A DNA stretch of 64,000 nucleotides, taken from Centrapalus pauciflorus (lineage: Eukaryota; Streptophyta; Magnoliopsida; Asterales; Asteraceae). Positions 49,660 through 62,395 of the stretch are shown here, one piece after another. Where the stretch lies: the NCBI GenBank assembly GCA_020465985.1, contig JAANYP010000760.1, positions 439,867-503,866 on the forward strand. The letters run 5' to 3'. How positions within the stretch are numbered: the stretch's first letter is position 1; each line of letters opens with the position of its first letter. The notes beneath the pieces are model-generated. The model did not search any database. It was not told the DNA's origin and worked only from the letters and a program-made list of their open reading frames with translations. A program made the translations under genes and the position numbers.

Positions 49660-52600
49660 TTATAATTTGTGGATAGTTATCATATCAGCGGCTTCAGCTA
49701 AACTTCCCTTTTCGACATGATCCCACCACTTGAACAAGAAATTATCAACAACTAACCTGAACCATGGAGACAGCTTCAGACCCTCCTCGCCATTTGCGTC
49801 TGCCTTTTTCACCAACTCTCTTAACTGCTCTCGGTTCACATACTTAACGTCTGCAACCTCATCTGGATTTGGATTCATGCTTACATCACGCACAATGAAG
49901 AGTAGGTAATCAACTACAAAAATCAACATGCAAATATTGTTGATTTTCGGTCTCTATCAAACAACAGAACAGATCATACCAACAGTTCACCCATATTAAC
50001 ATGATGTTACTTTAACACGAAGGGTTATCGGCCAAAAAAGATGTCTACGATTATTTTTATCTATCTAGTAACCTACTTTGTTAACTTTTAATGTATCATA
50101 CTCGTGTTTTCTTACCATTTAATTTAACTTATCATTATGTAACATAGTACATCTATGGTTAAGAATCATAAGTATAATACATTAAATGGTAAAAAATAAT
50201 AATAATAAGTACATTACATGGATTGGAAGAAGGGCTTGTGTTAAAAAAACCTCAATAGTTTCACCATTATAATGGTTTGGTCCCTAAAGCTTATTTTTAT
50301 TGTTTAAATCCTTAGACTTTATCTATTCAAGTGGTTCAATACTTCAATGTACGGCTGCAAACAAGCCAACTTTTATCAAGCAACTCGATTTTTTAATCAA
50401 GTTTGAACTTTTAATCTTATCGAGCCTTACATAAGCATATGTATGACTATAAACATGTTTAGCTTTTATCGAGCACCTCGAGCTCAACGAGTAATTCGAG
50501 CTCTGATTATATTGAGTTGAGCTTCTATTGAGTCCGAGCTCGAATCAAATGCCAAAAAGGTAGCTCAAAAATGAGTTTAAGTATCAAATATAATGTTCAT
50601 TGATATATTCAAGTTTTCGAGAAAAGCTTGATCCCAAATAGAATCCTTCTCGAGCAGAGCTCGAACCTGCATAATGAAAGCTCGTCGAGCTATTGACCCG
50701 CGCTCAAACTCGACTCGACTCATTTGTAGCCCTAGTTCAGCCCTTCAATTTTATTTTATTGGCTAATTTCATAATCTATTTTATTTTACTGGTTTAGGCC
50801 CTAATTTTTATTTTTACCATTAATGGTTTATATTGAAAAACCAGACATACTTTTTTATTTTATTTTAACTGTATGGTCTAAATCTTTTCATTTTTACTTG
50901 AAACACTAAAGATCAGGACTAAACCATTAAAAAAAATAAAGTTAGAGAGTTAAATGCTAAAATATAAAATTTAGGGACTAAACTGTTAGTTTTTTCCAAT
51001 ATAAAGCCTTGTTAAAAAGATAAAAGTATATAGCATTGTTTTCTCATTTGCTCTAGCATGAAAGATACGTTCATACACTTTGAAGAGACTGGGATCAGAA
51101 TTTGTGAATATGAAAGAGTTGAGGCCTCGAGGGAGAAAGATCTTACGTTCATGTTCGCCCCACTTCCCATCCGATGGTGCTTTGTATAGGATGCGACCTA
51201 ATGGGATAAACTCATCGACTGGAATTTCTTCCGAAGGAATACCCAATTCGTCTAAAAGCTTCCTCTGTGCAGCGTTTCTGACACCTATAAAAATAAATGA
51301 AAATGAAATGCACATGTAGGCAAACGTAATAAGATATGTTTACAGGACTACAATATATGTGATACCAAGGGACTTTTCCTCAATGAGCTCAGATTCTCGA
51401 TACAACGGATGGCTGCAACAAGTGTTTGTCCATACCAAAGGGAATGTCACCTTCGTTGCAGATCTTTGCTGCACATATATAAAATCCTCATACTTAACAC
51501 TGCTTATAGAAATTTACAAAGTAGAAACAACATATGAAGAGGGAACAAAATACATCCTTGTTATTAACAAGGTTAATCACCCAAATAGCAACAACAAACA
51601 AGTTTTCAGATTTTTACCCATAATAGCAACAAACTATGAAAATAATCAGATACATCAAAGTATTTTAATTCCTTTACCATTTCTAACATACTTTCACACT
51701 TTTATCAATAATAGCAACATACTATAAATTATATCAACATATATCATTTTTACCACTTTTAGTAACATAGTAAAATAGTAAGTTGCTATTATTGGAAAAA
51801 GAAAATTAAAGTATCTAGCTAACTTTGGTAAAAAATGAGAGTATGTTGTTATTTTTGATAATTTTTGTACTATGTTGTTATTACTAGTAAAAATGTGAAA
51901 GGTATTAGCCGAAATATATGGCATATATTTCGGCTAATGAAAGGAAGTTGCTAGTTTTAATACTTTCGTACTACATTGCTATGATTGGTAAAAGTATGAA
52001 TGTATATTGCTATGCACATATTACCTGAAGGAGTAACTCATGTTTTGAGTTGAACAAGAATACACTGAAAGCCCTGTGCAGCAAATTTTCAGATTCAATC
52101 TTCTCCATCAGATGGCCTGAAACAACAAATTTACCTCAAAGTTCAAAACCACAAACTTAAGTACTTCAGATTTCATAGACGTATGTTGATACCAAGCTCT
52201 TTCCAGAGTAAACAATTTTTAAACAAGATGATCTTAACATATGAAACATCAGACACAATTTGGATAACGCAGATAAGTTCTTAACATAGGATATTTAATA
52301 CTTGTACAGAATATAATTTATATGATTAATCTTTGTCATGTTCCAATCATGTCATTATCAGAATTTGATTTAGAAATGTTTGTAGATGTAATGTCCTTTT
52401 AAAAATGCAACATACAATTTTTCTAATTGGGTTCGGCCAAGATAGAAAAATAATGTCTTCTTAACAATACAACATACTATTTTTAAAGGATTTTTTTTCA
52501 TTTATTTGGCTGAAAAATTAAAAAAATTACACGTGTGACTCTAATATATTACTTATCGGACTGAAAAAATAATGCCCATTCATGGTATCATGCCCTGGGC

Positions 52601-53759
52601 GGTAGCCCATGTGGCCCCCCCTCAGGGCCGGCCCTGCGTCTCATATCAAACCATAATGATGTTGGAGCATGCATCACAAAAAACATTGAATATTTGATTG
52701 CTCGAAGGATAAAAACTTGTTGACTCAAACAACTTCCACAAGAAACTGGTCAAATCAAATCATCAGAATCGAAAATTATCTACAAACTATATGGATTACA
52801 GAAGCTTGATATGTTTTGCATTATTGCATACGATTAAAGATAATCTATTTCCATTGATCAAAGAAAATACAACTTACAATTGTACTTTGTATCATGGCCA
52901 ACAACACCATCATTAGCATCAACCAGGATGCATCTGCCAAAATTCAAGAATTGGAAACTGTCAATATCTTTCGGGTTTAATGCCAAAAATAGCAACAAAA
53001 TTTCACCTTTCTACTTATTATCACTGTGAAAGTTCTAAGCAATAGCATCATAATTTTATTTTCTTACCAATAATAGCAACATACAACTATTTATTTTACA
53101 ATTAATAGAAATATTTTAACAATTCCATTTAATGGAAACACTTTTATCACAATTCACAACAAACAATTTGCTTATTTGATGTATTGAGCAATCTATCATC
53201 ATAATCAAAGAAACATGATTAGAACAACAAATAATAATGAAACCAGAGTATATGACTTGAAGATAGAAAAAGTTTGGATAAAAGACAACTTCAGCTAGTA
53301 AGAAACAGAGAAATAGAGTTGTGATTTAGTCAATCAGAGTCCATCAACAGTAGCTACTTGCAAGATACTATGTGCTTTTTTGATTCAAAACTAAGCTAAA
53401 TGTTGAAATCCAGATATTAGAAGGAGAATAATAAAAATTGAATCGATTCAAACATATTCCAATTGGAGGGCAATTTTAGCAGAAGAATAAACGTAACAAT
53501 AAAAAAGGAAATTATATTAAGGAACTAACTCGTCTTCAAACATGAGACGTCTCTGGACAGCGTCCATGATTGAATCGGCATCAGCCATGAGTGGCGGTGA
53601 AGAGGAGGACGACGACGACACGCCGGCAGCAAGTGGTAAGCGTGATTTGAAAGGGAGGAACTGCTGCGATAGGGATGAAGGTGATGACCAGGAGGAAGAA
53701 AATTTAGGGATTTTATACAGGGACCGAATTGAACATTTTGAAATCAATGATTGCGCCAT
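49660..53759 (-). CDS. IDI: Isopentenyl-diphosphate delta-isomerase, plastid-type precursor
   Basis: Interconverts isopentenyl and dimethylallyl diphosphate, the building units of all isoprenoids. Exons on -: 53759-53530, 52933-52878, 52116-52025, 51468-51366, 51284-51147, 49913-49660. Phases agree and give 290 aa. Residues 1-57 (MAQSLISKCSIRSLYKIPKF, Ser-rich) look like a plastid transit peptide. Met58 (MADADS) starts the conserved body and could serve a shorter, non-plastid form, as known for plant IDI. The Nudix fold is complete: TNTCCSHP with catalytic Cys144, a GVRNAAQRKLLDELGI Nudix-like helix, and WGEHELDYLLFIVRDV with the catalytic Glu at 206. The C-terminus IHKL resembles a weak peroxisomal signal. 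Introns contain repeat-derived sequence but the frame is intact, so this appears to be a functional gene. Confidence 0.95.
50353..50735. mobile_element. MITE in IDI intron 5
   Basis: The left end ACGGCTGCAAACAAGCCAAC and right end reversed TAGGGCTACAAATGAGTC are inverted. The body is full of GAGCTCGA motifs. The ends are of the common plant hAT-like GGGCTGCAAA type. No clear target duplication. Confidence 0.55.
51560..52020. repeat. AATAGCAACAT-type repeat in IDI intron 3
   Basis: The motif ATAGCAACA(A/T)AC and its complement GTTGCTAT occur several times. The left part carries them in one orientation and the right part in the other, as in an eroded fold-back. Similar motifs occur in intron 1 at about 52990-53110. 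Confidence 0.45.
52600..52636. mobile_element. Terminal piece of a GGGCCGGCCC-type MITE
   Basis: CCCTCAGGGCCGGCCCTG matches the terminus of the element at 31075. It lies in IDI intron 2; the other end may be near 52440 but is not clear. Confidence 0.45.
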
Positions 53760-55243
53760 TATAACAGAGCACCAGATTTCACCTCACCAACAATACTACA
53801 AGTTATAGGATTGTCTGCAGATCATCAACATCTTCCATATGCAAAAGGTGTAAAATGACAAAACACACTAAAAACGACTCGCACGAAAATCTTGAAATAG
53901 TGATTCAAGTATTTTAATTATAGAAAAAATAAGTCTTACATTTTATAAAAGTATTACTTCTATTTGACTAAAGCATTGTATCTGTTGATAAGACCATTAA
54001 ATGACTTCTTAATAATTTTATTAAGAATTCCATTAACAATTAAACAAACAACCCATCAAAGAAGATGAATGGAAGTTTATGATTAAACTAATTAATCAAT
54101 GTGTTCAAGAAAGTAATTAGATTGAAAAATATAAATATAAATAACAAAGTTAATGTATAAATATATAAACCAAATTTAAAATCATAACTAATTACGGTTA
54201 GTTTTATACTTTCTGCTCCACAAAGCAGAAAGAAAAAGATGAGACTGAGAGTAAGAAGAAGATAAATGAATGGAATGGTTAAAAGAAAATTTCCTTTTCT
54301 TCACAATGTTGGAAAAAAAGGAAATAGCTTAAGAAAGTGTCCTATTTCCTTTCTTTTCTCTCCAATAATTTTTGAAGAACGCGAACTCATAGCCTGTTTA
54401 TTCTCTATTCTATCATTTCCATCTCATAAATGTGTTGTGGACAGAGTTAAAGATTGTGGAAGTGTTTATCATCTTTCCAATGTACACATCAGTGTCACAT
54501 CTAAAAAAAAAATTTCTCACTTCTTTCATCTTTCTATACTACTTAAACTAAGAATGAGCAAAATGTCCGTTGTACCCGAACCGAACCGGACCGGATAGTT
54601 TCATTTTCGGGCCGATTTTCGGTTCCCATAATTCCTACCATTCGGTTTTCGGTTCCATCGGGTCCAGTTTTCCTTTTTCTTGTAAAAGTCGAGAAATAAT
54701 AGAAACCAGACTGGATTGGTTCTTGATTTTTCACATTTTTGGTTTTCGGGTAGTTCGAGTTAGGGCCAGTTCCGAAACCAATCTCATCCCTAACTCAAGC
54801 TAAGAAAATAATCATCTTTTTATCCTATTTAGAAAGACACACAAAAACTCATATCTCTCAGCATCAAAGGATGTGCCATCGCAAAGATGGAATGGTGTTC
54901 CCCAATAAGCTACATGTGGTTTTTGACAAACATACTTTTTATATTTTTCAGTTTCAACTCTAGTTATGTTACCAAACACTGCTTTTGGTTTGACTAAAAA
55001 CATTTAATTAGTCCCTAACTTTATAAAAATGGATAACTGGATAACTAAATCCAAAAATAATTTGTTTAAATGAAGTTGTCGAAATTTATAGTACTTTCTG
55101 TCGTATAAAAATATGTAGAGAAGCATGCACTGCAGGAGAGGGGAATCAAATCAGCAATGCTAGAATATACAACTCCACAAGTGTTATTGAAATTTACATT
55201 TTATAATATACAAGTTGAAATGCAAACCCCTATTACAGTTGGG
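53760..55243. other. Spacer between IDI (5' side) and the ankyrin gene (3' side)
   Basis: No gene is recognised. 53760-54250 is the upstream region of IDI. Around 54560-54800 is a low-complexity repeat rich in GAACCGAACCGG and CGGTTTTCGG, known in plants as degenerate repeat sequence. A short minus-strand frame at 54812-55003 (QKPHVAYWGTPFHLCDG) matches nothing I know. Confidence 0.45.
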
Positions 55244-58200
55244 TTAGTACTTTGGATTTTCATAATAAAGAACAAGTTTCTTAGGCCTAAAGAGGTACCG
55301 AGAACCATATGTTGAGCGACGAACATCGTTTAAAAGAGGAAATTGCAGCCAAGCATATAGGAAAACGGGCATTACTGCAAACACGCCGATAAGGATTGGC
55401 ATCCATATCAAACCATTATGGTAAAGTACGAAAAAGCTCACACTAAAAGCAATCGTCATAGTTGTTATCGAGAGGAAAAGGGTTGTGAGACCTAACATCA
55501 GCTTTTTGGGTAACGATTCCAAGAAATCACGTTCTGCATAACGTGATGTGAGGATAGATAAAAACATGAGGATGGACGCAGAAGCTGAGAACAAAGAGAT
55601 GGCATCTGCTACTACAAAAACCATAAACGTTGCTTTCCTATAGAAGACTGGGATACCGGCTGTTTGGTTATCACCGGTTGTTTGGTTATTTCCAGTTGTT
55701 TGGTTATCACCGCTTCCTTGGTTGTATCCACCTGGAACTGTAAACGCTGCAGCAAAAACTATGGTGGCAATAAGTGTGGCAACCACCATGCATTGACTAG
55801 CGGTTCCTTTCATCCACTTCTCACCTTGCGCAACCAGACCTTTGTGTTCCTTGGTGAATAACTCGTGTGGAGTTAGACCATCTTTGTTCTTCCGTTCTCT
55901 ATATGAAGGAGGAATCATAGCTTCTACTTCCTAGAAAACACATATTTTGATCAACTCGTCAACAAAAACATCATCAATATATAACATTCCAAATTATGAT
56001 GTAACAAACACTTAGGGGGTGTTTGAATTTGCATATTGCAAAAGTGTGTTTTCAAAGGTGATGTAAAAAACGCTTCGAATTCGAGCGTTTATGAAAGTGT
56101 GTAAAAGGAGGAAAATGATTTTTGTTGTCAAATAATATGAAAAACTGATAGTCACCATCAAAATGTGAATCAAACACCCCCTAAGTTAGGAATGGAGGGA
56201 TCATTGATTGATTATCTTATCCTCTTCCAAAGGTCATACAACATGTATTAATTTTAAAATAAACTATTATCAATGATTATAAAAACTGACATGAAGAAAT
56301 AAACTCCTGAAAACTGAATAAACATTTCCATGCAAACATAAGTAACTTTCAGGGCGTCACTTAGAATTTGGAGGCCCGACAATAATCATAAAAAGGCCAT
56401 TTATATATATTTATAAAGTTCACTAGACCGTCTCTTAAATTTTAAAGGCCCTGGGCAATAACCATAAAAAAAGCCATTTATATATATTCATAAATTTCAC
56501 TAACATTATAAAGATTATTATAGATTGTGGGTTGAACCAACTAATATATATACACAAGTTAACTTTTTTGAGGCCCTACAAAAATTTGGGCCTTGTGCCA
56601 TAGCCCATCTTGACCTTGGCAAGAACCGGGCTTGGTAACTTTGTGTCTCAAATCTCAAAGATAACCCACAATATCCTTTTAATAATGCATTTTAGTCAAA
56701 ATTCAATGTTCTTGAAAAGCTTGAAACTTCTGCATGATTATCACACTACATGATGCATTTTGAGAACAATGTGTACCTTGAACCATAATAGTTCACGTTG
56801 CATTTGTAAAGCAACTCCTGACACATCCTGAAGTCGCTTTGTCTTTGCAATCTTCCCAACTAAATGCAACATATTGTTGTCATTTTCATCTCTAAGAGGA
56901 GTTATTAAATCCTTCATTGAGCCTATCTCGTACAATAGGTTGTAGATACCCTGATTACGATGTTTAACAGCAATGTGAAATATGCTTTGATTGTTATCAT
57001 TTACTTTCCATATCAGATCAGGATATAGACGTATGAGCTCAACTATAAATTTAGTGTTGCCCATTTCTGCAGCAACAAATAGGATTCGAGAAGAGTATGT
57101 TTTCTTTGCATTTGCGAATGAGGGTGCCCTTGTTACTTTTGAAGTTGTTGTAGAAGTCCCTCCAACTAGCCTCTGGATTTCAACGGGCATTTTCATAATA
57201 TTATCAGAAATCAGTTTTAGTAGTTGCAGCTTTTGATCTTCTACTCCAGTAGGCTTGTAATCTTGCTTAATCGGATCAGGAGGTCCTCTGATTATGTCAT
57301 CAATTTCCTTCTTAGACTTTTTAGCAATGTTTTTCCAAATAATTTTTAGTAATTGTAATGCTTCAGTGTCCTTTTTAAGACGTCCCACCTTTGAACCAAT
57401 AACTGCAAGAACTGAAGGCCAGAACCAGAAAAAGAAGCCAAATACTTATCAGTAGAAGATGTGGTATGAAGTTGGATGTCAGCATTATCATCTACCATTG
57501 ATAATTAATAATAGTACACAATCGATACCTGCTCCACAAGGACCACAACTCATCACATGAATTATGAGAGCGCTATCAAAATTTATGTTTTGCATACAAA
57601 ATTCAATAATCTCACTTTATTATATAAAGGGTATTAGGCTAGAAACATCTTTGGAGATAAAACTAAAAACTAAAAGGTTTATGAAAAGAACCAACATGTT
57701 TTCATGTTTTTTGTGTTTTCGTCCCTCCATGTTATTTTTTTTTCCATAAAAGTCCTTAAGTTAATTTTTTTCTTTTTGGATTAGTGAAATTTGGACATTA
57801 GAACCCGGTTTTTCAGTTTTAAAAAACCCGGTTTACTAATTAAAACCGGGTTCTAATTAATGTCCAAATTTCACTAAATAATAAACCCAAAACTAAAATA
57901 TATCGAGTACAAGGTTTTGTATCTCTAAAATCAAAAGTGAACCCTTACTTTGAGATGGATTGTAAAATAAACACATAGGTGTAGAGATGCTTACGGTAAC
58001 TGATGGTTCTCCGGATGATATTAGATGATTTTGCAGAAAATGCATCAGGCTTACGAGCCAAAACTTCAAGTACACTCCCATTACTAGCAAGTTCCTGGCG
58101 GTCATTTACTATCTGTAGTGCGACACCTAACAAACGATTTAAAAATCACCATTGTCAGGGAAAATGTTATCATAAAGCGACAAAACTTAACAATTAAAAA

Positions 58201-59958
58201 AAATAATGCTTAGACTTGTTAACTACATGTTAAAACTCTTACCAAACAGATCAGCCTCAACACATTTAAGAAGAAGCCAAGCACGATTCTGAGGCGTCCA
58301 CCCATCATCACGCAGCATTTGAGAATTATCATAAAGATACTTCACCATGTCATGATTTCCAAATAAAGCAGCCATATAAAGCGGCATCATATTTTGACTA
58401 CCAGCAATCGTCAGCAAGTTCTTATTCTTTTTTATCATTATCTCAGCCATTTTAACGTTTCCAGCTGCAGCTGCTAAACAGAGAGCAGTGTTGGAACTGT
58501 TATTTTGAAGTTCCAAGTCCTCAACCTCCATCATATCCACAAGATTTTCAACAAACTGTTCCGCATGCCTGGAACTTTTTGCCGATGCTGCAACATGAAG
58601 TGCTGTTTCGTGATTTTCAGTGATACTAGTCCTTACCAACTCTTTATTCTTATCGAGAATGACTTTAGCAGCTCTCCAGTCACCTTTAAGGGATGCCTCA
58701 TACAAAGGGATTCCAACTTCAATGTAAACCTCTCTATTTCCTTCAAAATAGTGACAAGGAAAAGTTAGTATTCTACTCATCCAGGGATTAATATAATATA
58801 CTTTTCATTTAATAGTAAGCATCAACCCTATTGCAGATTGCCAATTTCAATCCTTCAATTTGGTTCATCATGTTAAAAACCAAACATATAATATTGTCAA
58901 TTGTTGATTTCTCAAAATCACATACATCTAATAAACATACAATATATGATAACTGGTAAGTTATTCCCACTCAAAGCAGCCTTCCTAGGAAACAATATTG
59001 CATATTGTGTGTGAAACCCTTGGAAGAAAGGAAGAACATTCGAAATGATGGGTGTGGTGAAAAGTTGTTTCAATGCGAAGGAAATCTCCCCCTCCCCGAA
59101 GATTTTCTTTGGGATAACCAGAAAATTCATCCAAGACATTATGTTGAGTCGGGACCCATAAGTACCCAGCAAACCCTTGTTGCCCGGCAAAACACCAATC
59201 CAAAGATAATGTCAAATGGCGTCAAGAAGTTGAAGTTGGTGGGATTTGAATCTCGGACTCCAGTTAAGTCATCATGCAAGCAATTTCATAGAGGTTAAAG
59301 GGAGCAGGATTGAGGTTACTATCAAATGAAACTAACAAATAACTATAACTTTCCAAAAAATATAACTTTTATTCTTCAAGTTTACACTTCCAATTCATTT
59401 TCGAAATGTTAATTGTTTAGATCATTGTTTTGAAAACCAGATCAGACCAACTAGTTGAACTGCGAACAGGTTAAGCCACTTATTCTGTTGGCTTGTATCA
59501 AGAGGCTAATACCGTCAGTTTCATCGCTCTTTTGTTTGTTTCTTCTTTTCTTTTTGTATTTTATGGTGCTGTATTAGATTTTATCAAATACTTTAGGGAT
59601 ATATGTGTTTTAGTATATACTTTCTACTGTTTTTAAATTAATTATGATATGGGATCATCCTAACAAGTTGAACACTGAAACCGTAGGGACTAAGGCGCAT
59701 AGTAGCCGATCGAATTTTCAAAACATTGATGTTTTAGGCTTTTAACTAACAATATAGACCATTAATTCAAACAATAAGTAGTTATCAATGTACATGTAGA
59801 TGTAATTGCAAAGAGGGGCTATGGAAAAGTATAATCATCAAAACGTGTCACTATCATAAGTAAATTACTATTCAATAACACTTTACCTGTTATAATTAAT
59901 ACAATAAATAATTGCATAAAAAGGTAAAGCGTTTAGAGAATTTTAAAAAATGTTTTTA

Positions 59959-60041
<83 letters not shown>

Positions 60042-61656
60042 ATGTATTGATAAATAAATTAAAATTTTCAACTGTCCCTCTTTAGAGTTATTATTATTTT
60101 TTGTTTTCCCTTTCTTTTTCCTAATTTAGATCATAAATATAATCAATTTAATTGATTGGAAAATAAATAAAATATATTTTAGATTTATTTCCTAATTTAT
60201 CCGGCTCAAAACAATTGAATTAATAATTTTATTAATAGAATATAATACACTTAAAATCTATATCTATATCTATATTTGTGAATATTTATAAATAAATAAA
60301 AAACTGTTTAGTTTACATGTCATCATAGTATTACAACATAAATTTTCACCTCCATATTTTCTCATTAGATTAAGGGAATGTGAACACGCATATAAATTTA
60401 AAGGTTTAATTCAGTTTATCCTCATATCATTATTTTCAATTGCATATATCATATCACTTCAATAAATTTTATAAACCGAATAAATATTAGTGCATTATAA
60501 ACATGCTTTTGGTAACCTTTATAATAATAGCTTTTATAGTTTTATATATCTTAAAAGAATAATTATTCATAAAACATGTATTACATCTAAATCTATATCT
60601 ATATATATTAAAAAAAAGATAATTTTGACACATGTCACTTTCTAGTGGCATCTCAATTTCATTTTACCGCTTATTTTCTTACCATAATTTTCATTCTAAT
60701 ATCAAGGAAAGTAAATTTAATAACTATAATTATCTTTTATAAATTGTTTATCATATTTTATTTTCTTATTAATTAAAAAATTTAATAAATCTATATATAT
60801 AGTTAAAAATTCATGAATCAACATTCTAATCACTAATTTTTTTTTATTTATCCGTGTATTATGTATTTTAATTTCATAGTTTATGTTGTTTAGATAATTT
60901 ATCTAGCTTAATATTAGTATTTAATTATTATAAATTTATAATTGTAATATAATAATTTAACTTTATTCGTATATTTTTAAAAATATTATTTTATAAATAC
61001 ATCACATGTAATACATGGAAAAATAACTAGTGTATTAATATACTAGCTTTCTATTAAAAAAATTTCAAACTTACCTTCTCTAAAAATATTTTAAAACTGC
61101 ATCACCATTCAATAATCACAAATTTAGTTGTTATCTGAAATAAAATTAGTTTTAAATACATTACGTTTTTATGTAATGATACAATTTATAAAACTAAAAA
61201 TAATTTTCCTTTAAGATTGAAAAATAAACATTTTTTTATATTCAATTACCAAACAAACATTAACCACTACAAAATTTTTATATATGTATATATATTTAAT
61301 TGGTTCGTATAAAAAAAGTTCAAATTAAATAACGAAAAATTCAAAAAATAATAATAAATAAAAAGTTAAAATCAATTTATAAAACGAGTAATACCGATTT
61401 CAATGTGATTAACGAGACATGAATCAGATAAATCTATTAACTGAAGATTTGTTTTCCACGAGATGGATCACTTTGTAAATAGGAGTAGAGAAGAGAGAAT
61501 ACCGGTGAGTAGATCTGAACGAGGTAGATTCAGATGCGGTGGTCTTGGGTGAGCTTGTGCAGCAGGTGGAACGATGATTTCGTCTTTCTGCGACCGGTTT
61601 ACTGGATTCTGCTCATCGATCGTGCTTAATTGCACACCTGGTTGCTTCATCTGCAC
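55244..61656 (-). CDS. Ankyrin-repeat PGG-domain membrane protein (ACD6/ITN1 type)
   Basis: Exons on -: 61656-61503, 58740-58243, 58126-57995, 57402-56777, 55930-55244. All splice sites are GT..AG and phases give 698 aa. The N-terminus is a Pro/Gln-rich 51-residue segment. Ankyrin repeats follow (PLYEASLKGDWRAAKVIL; ETALHVAASAKSS; NTALCLAAAAGNVKMAEIMI; MMPLYMAALFGNHDMVKYLY; SRILFVAAEMGNTKFIVELI; SIFHIAVKHRNQGIYNLLYE; NMLHLVGKIA). The C-terminal PGG domain begins about residue 475 and has four predicted membrane helices, with VPGGYN after the first. Family members act at membranes in salt/ABA responses and salicylate-linked defence. The loop after PGG carries three NQT sequons in a short repeat, which is unusual. 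The start could also be Met3. Intron 1 is 2.8 kb and includes a (TA)n tract and a Helitron-like insertion. Confidence 0.9.
56011..56185. mobile_element. MITE with CTTAGGGGGTGTTTGA ends
   Basis: A 175-bp element in intron 4 of the ankyrin gene. The left end CTTAGGGGGTGTTTGAATTTGC is matched by TCAAACACCCCCTAAG on the right. No coding capacity and the superfamily is uncertain. Confidence 0.72.
56345..56640. repeat. Duplicated GGCCC-rich repeat in ankyrin gene intron 4
   Basis: Two copies of an about 100-bp unit (AATAATCATAAAAAGGCCAT... and AATAACCATAAAAAAAGCCA...) are framed by GGCCCG/GGGCC motifs like those of the GGCCGGCCC MITE family. Confidence 0.5.
59963..60039. repeat. (TA)n microsatellite in ankyrin gene intron 1
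   Basis: About 77 bp of TA, with no element of the E0-E12 type next to it. It is a useful empty-site comparison for the train at 38-48 kb. Confidence 0.95.
60598..61030 (+). mobile_element. Helitron-like non-autonomous element (tentative)
   Basis: Begins A|TCTATATATATTAAAAAAAA and has GACACATGTCACTTT near the 5' end. It ends in a short hairpin CATGTAATACATG followed by AAAAATAACTAG|T. TC..CTAG termini, a subterminal hairpin and insertion between A and T are Helitron traits. Lies in intron 1 of the ankyrin gene. Confidence 0.45.
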
Positions 61657-61854
61657 TCTTTACAAATTTTCTAAACCTAATTGCCTAATTGTTACACAGA
61701 AAGATACCTACCTACCTCAGCGGTTAATACGTATGAATGAACAAAAGCTTTTGATTTCAGATTCGATTTTCCCAAGTTCTGAACATAGATGGAACCATCT
61801 GGTTTATAAAGAGGCTCTCTCAGTGGTTTAAGTCAACGTAATGCTTACTCAAAT

Positions 61855-62395
61855 ATCAAAATCCAACTTTCGACGACTTTGTACACTTTTATTTCACGAA
61901 GGGTGAACTTTATTTTGTGCGGTAGTCAAAGTTTCAAAATTGTTCCTATTTGGTAGTTGGCGTACCTGTTAACCGGTTGCTTCCGGTTTCGAAGCCTACG
62001 TGGACAATTTTTTAATGACGAGGCTACCCGTTTTTATATTATACCTGGTTTTATCTACGTGGCAACTCGTTTTTTGAACTCACCCGGTTTTATTACCCGG
62101 TTATAAACGTAAGTTCGATCGATCATATGAAAAATGAACCGAGTTTATAACCGGATGATTTTAAAAAACGGGTTGCCACGTAGATAAAACTGTATATAAT
62201 ATAAAAAACGGGTAGCCACGTCATTAAAAGATTGCCCACGTAGGCATCGAACTGGAAGCAATCGGTTAACAGGTACGCCAACTACCAAATTGGAACAATT
62301 TTAAAACTTTGACTACCAAATGTACACAAAAAAAAGTTCACTGCATAAATGTGTACAAAGTCGAAAGTTCAGAGCTATTTGATGTCATTTTTCCA
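61855..62395. mobile_element. Fold-back element upstream of the ankyrin gene
   Basis: Two inverted arms of about 240 bp meet near 62120. Left-arm motifs TTTGGTAGTTGGCGTACCTG, TTAACCGGTTGCTTCC and TTTTATCTACGTGGCAAC recur inverted at 62280, 62265 and 62185. Long inverted arms with little interior suggest a Mutator-like or fold-back element. It lies about 200 bp upstream of the ankyrin gene start codon. Confidence 0.78.

Noticed and set aside
54812..55003. Short protein QKPHVAYWGTPFHLCDG
   Set aside because: No start context, no neighbours in phase and no family recognised.
58918..59298. Possible extra exon in ankyrin gene intron 1
   Set aside because: Frames such as GLLGTYGSRLNIMSWMNFL resemble repeat-derived sequence. 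Exon 1 joins exon 2 in phase without it.
60598..61030. A confident Helitron call
   Set aside because: The TC and CTAG ends and hairpin fit, but AT-rich sequence makes chance matches likely, so it is listed only at low confidence.
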